From Paramoeba atlantica (taxonomy: Eukaryota > Discosea): DNA of 64,000 nucleotides. The notes under the pieces are model-generated. The model did no database searches, was not told where the DNA came from, and was given only the letters and a program-made list of their open reading frames with translations. Of this stretch, positions 63,371 through 64,000 are shown piece after piece; positions within the stretch are counted from its first letter, which is position 1; each line of letters begins with the position of its first letter. Location: NCBI GenBank assembly GCA_977017575.1, contig CDRNVI010000040.1:620001-684000 (forward strand), written 5' to 3'. Position numbers and translations under genes: made by a program.

Positions 63371-64000
63371 ATGTTTCAACCGAATTTATCCCACCTTAAG
63401 CCACATATATTTCGAGATGTTTACGAACCTGATAGCGATTCATTCTGTTTGATGGATGCGTTGGAGTCAGACGTTTTTTTTCTTGAAAATCTTTGTCCTC
63501 GTATGGTGCTTGATGTCGGTTCAGGATCCGGCATTCTGTCTGCCCATCTTTTGCAAATACTTAATCATCAAAGTAAGAAAAATACAATAAGAACGCCTAA
63601 TGTGTTTCATGTTCTTTGTGCCGATATCAATATGGATGCCGCACGAGCCACGCAACAAACGCTTTCTCACGTCATAACGCAGATCTCTTCTGAACTCCGT
63701 ACGACAGCATCGTTAGATAACACACCTGTCAAAAATCTTTCTTGTACGAGCAATTCAGTACTTGGAACAAATCCTCTTACACTGTCAAAGGACGGTTTCA
63801 ATTCAACGCGAGGTCCTAAAGATTTCTCGTGTTCTATTGTCCGATCTGATTTGACCACATCGGCGTTACAACGGTGGGCATCGCTGTTTCATGTGATCCT
63901 ATGGAATCCTCCGTACGTTCCCACTACGCTTGACGAGGTCGCAGGGTACGGAATCGATCGCGCCTGTGCGGGGGGTCCTGGAGGTGTGCATCAACTTTTT
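63371..64000 (+). CDS. MTQ2: eRF1 glutamine methyltransferase Mtq2 / N6AMT1 (HemK2), cut by window end
   Basis: The first 210 residues of a class I SAM-dependent methyltransferase that modifies the GGQ glutamine of release factor eRF1, with Trm112 as partner in known systems. It matches N6AMT1 closely: DVYEPDSDSFCLMDALE (V-Y-E-P-x-x-D-x-x-L-x-x-DAL), LDVGSGSGILSAHLL (SAM motif I), CADINMDAARAT (motif II acidic), and the catalytic NPPYVPTTLDEVAGYGIDRACAGG. An insert of about 50 residues between motif II and NPPY is larger than usual. Start is the first ATG after a pyrimidine tract. Confidence 0.9.
   Translation, partial: MFQPNLSHLKPHIFRDVYEPDSDSFCLMDALESDVFFLENLCPRMVLDVGSGSGILSAHLLQILNHQSKKNTIRTPNVFHVLCADINMDAARATQQTLSHVITQISSELRTTASLDNTPVKNLSCTSNSVLGTNPLTLSKDGFNSTRGPKDFSCSIVRSDLTTSALQRWASLFHVILWNPPYVPTTLDEVAGYGIDRACAGGPGGVHQLF

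Overview
This window looks like nuclear DNA of a compact-genome protist, most probably a kinetoplastid-like flagellate (Euglenozoa), and more likely a bodonid or prokinetoplastid than a trypanosomatid. I read 24 supported protein genes plus one weak small ORF and one broken retroelement, and all lie on the + strand across 64 kb. No cis-intron is needed to read any of them. Several are preceded by long pyrimidine runs ending in AG, as expected for polycistronic transcription with trans-splicing. The eukaryotic set (PWP2, AMPK alpha, Rpb6, Erv41/46, Prp46/PRL1, Clf1, Sec24, Erv1, Mtq2) excludes a prokaryote. The retroelement carries 2A-like NPGP motifs, a known habit of trypanosome ingi/L1Tc elements. 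The species assignment is inference; the strand bias and gene identities are seen in the sequence.

Layout. 0.6-11.9 kb: Lsh-type Snf2 ATPase, a TMEM170-like membrane protein, PWP2 (SSU processome), an AMPK/SNF1 catalytic subunit and a divergent peptide deformylase. 12-15.7 kb: gene-poor, full of small palindromic and inverted-repeat elements. 15.8-20.5 kb: a long LRR protein, a possible mitochondrial bL28 and a sulfotransferase-like protein with a damaged P-loop. 20.5-25 kb: dispersed repeats, AT-rich DNA and a satellite of 13 x 170 bp. 25.3-30.1 kb: Rpb6, a large helical protein and Erv41/46. 30.4-33.8 kb: a pile-up of mobile elements, including a 2-kb inverted-repeat-bounded unit holding the broken 2A/reverse-transcriptase ORF. 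34-51.4 kb: housekeeping genes (Prp46/PRL1, SET protein, Erv1, Clf1, Sec24, dual-specificity phosphatase, one unknown). 51.6-62.7 kb: four short LRR proteins interleaved with a 1,537-residue secreted beta-helix protein and an ABC half-transporter. 63.4 kb to the end: the start of the eRF1 methyltransferase Mtq2.

Three things stand out. First, five genes contain GC-rich islands in which the + strand switches from C-rich to G-rich, including at synonymous third positions inside conserved domains. This pattern is symmetric under reverse complement and resembles a replication-origin skew, repeated every few to about 25 kb. Second, many otherwise unrelated inverted-repeat elements end in, or centre on, a run of C or G. 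One hairpin-ended family of about 875 bp has a clear 9-12 bp target duplication. Third, the secreted LRR family shares a basic pre-cap motif and is clustered with a giant surface-type protein, suggesting a surface or secretory module.
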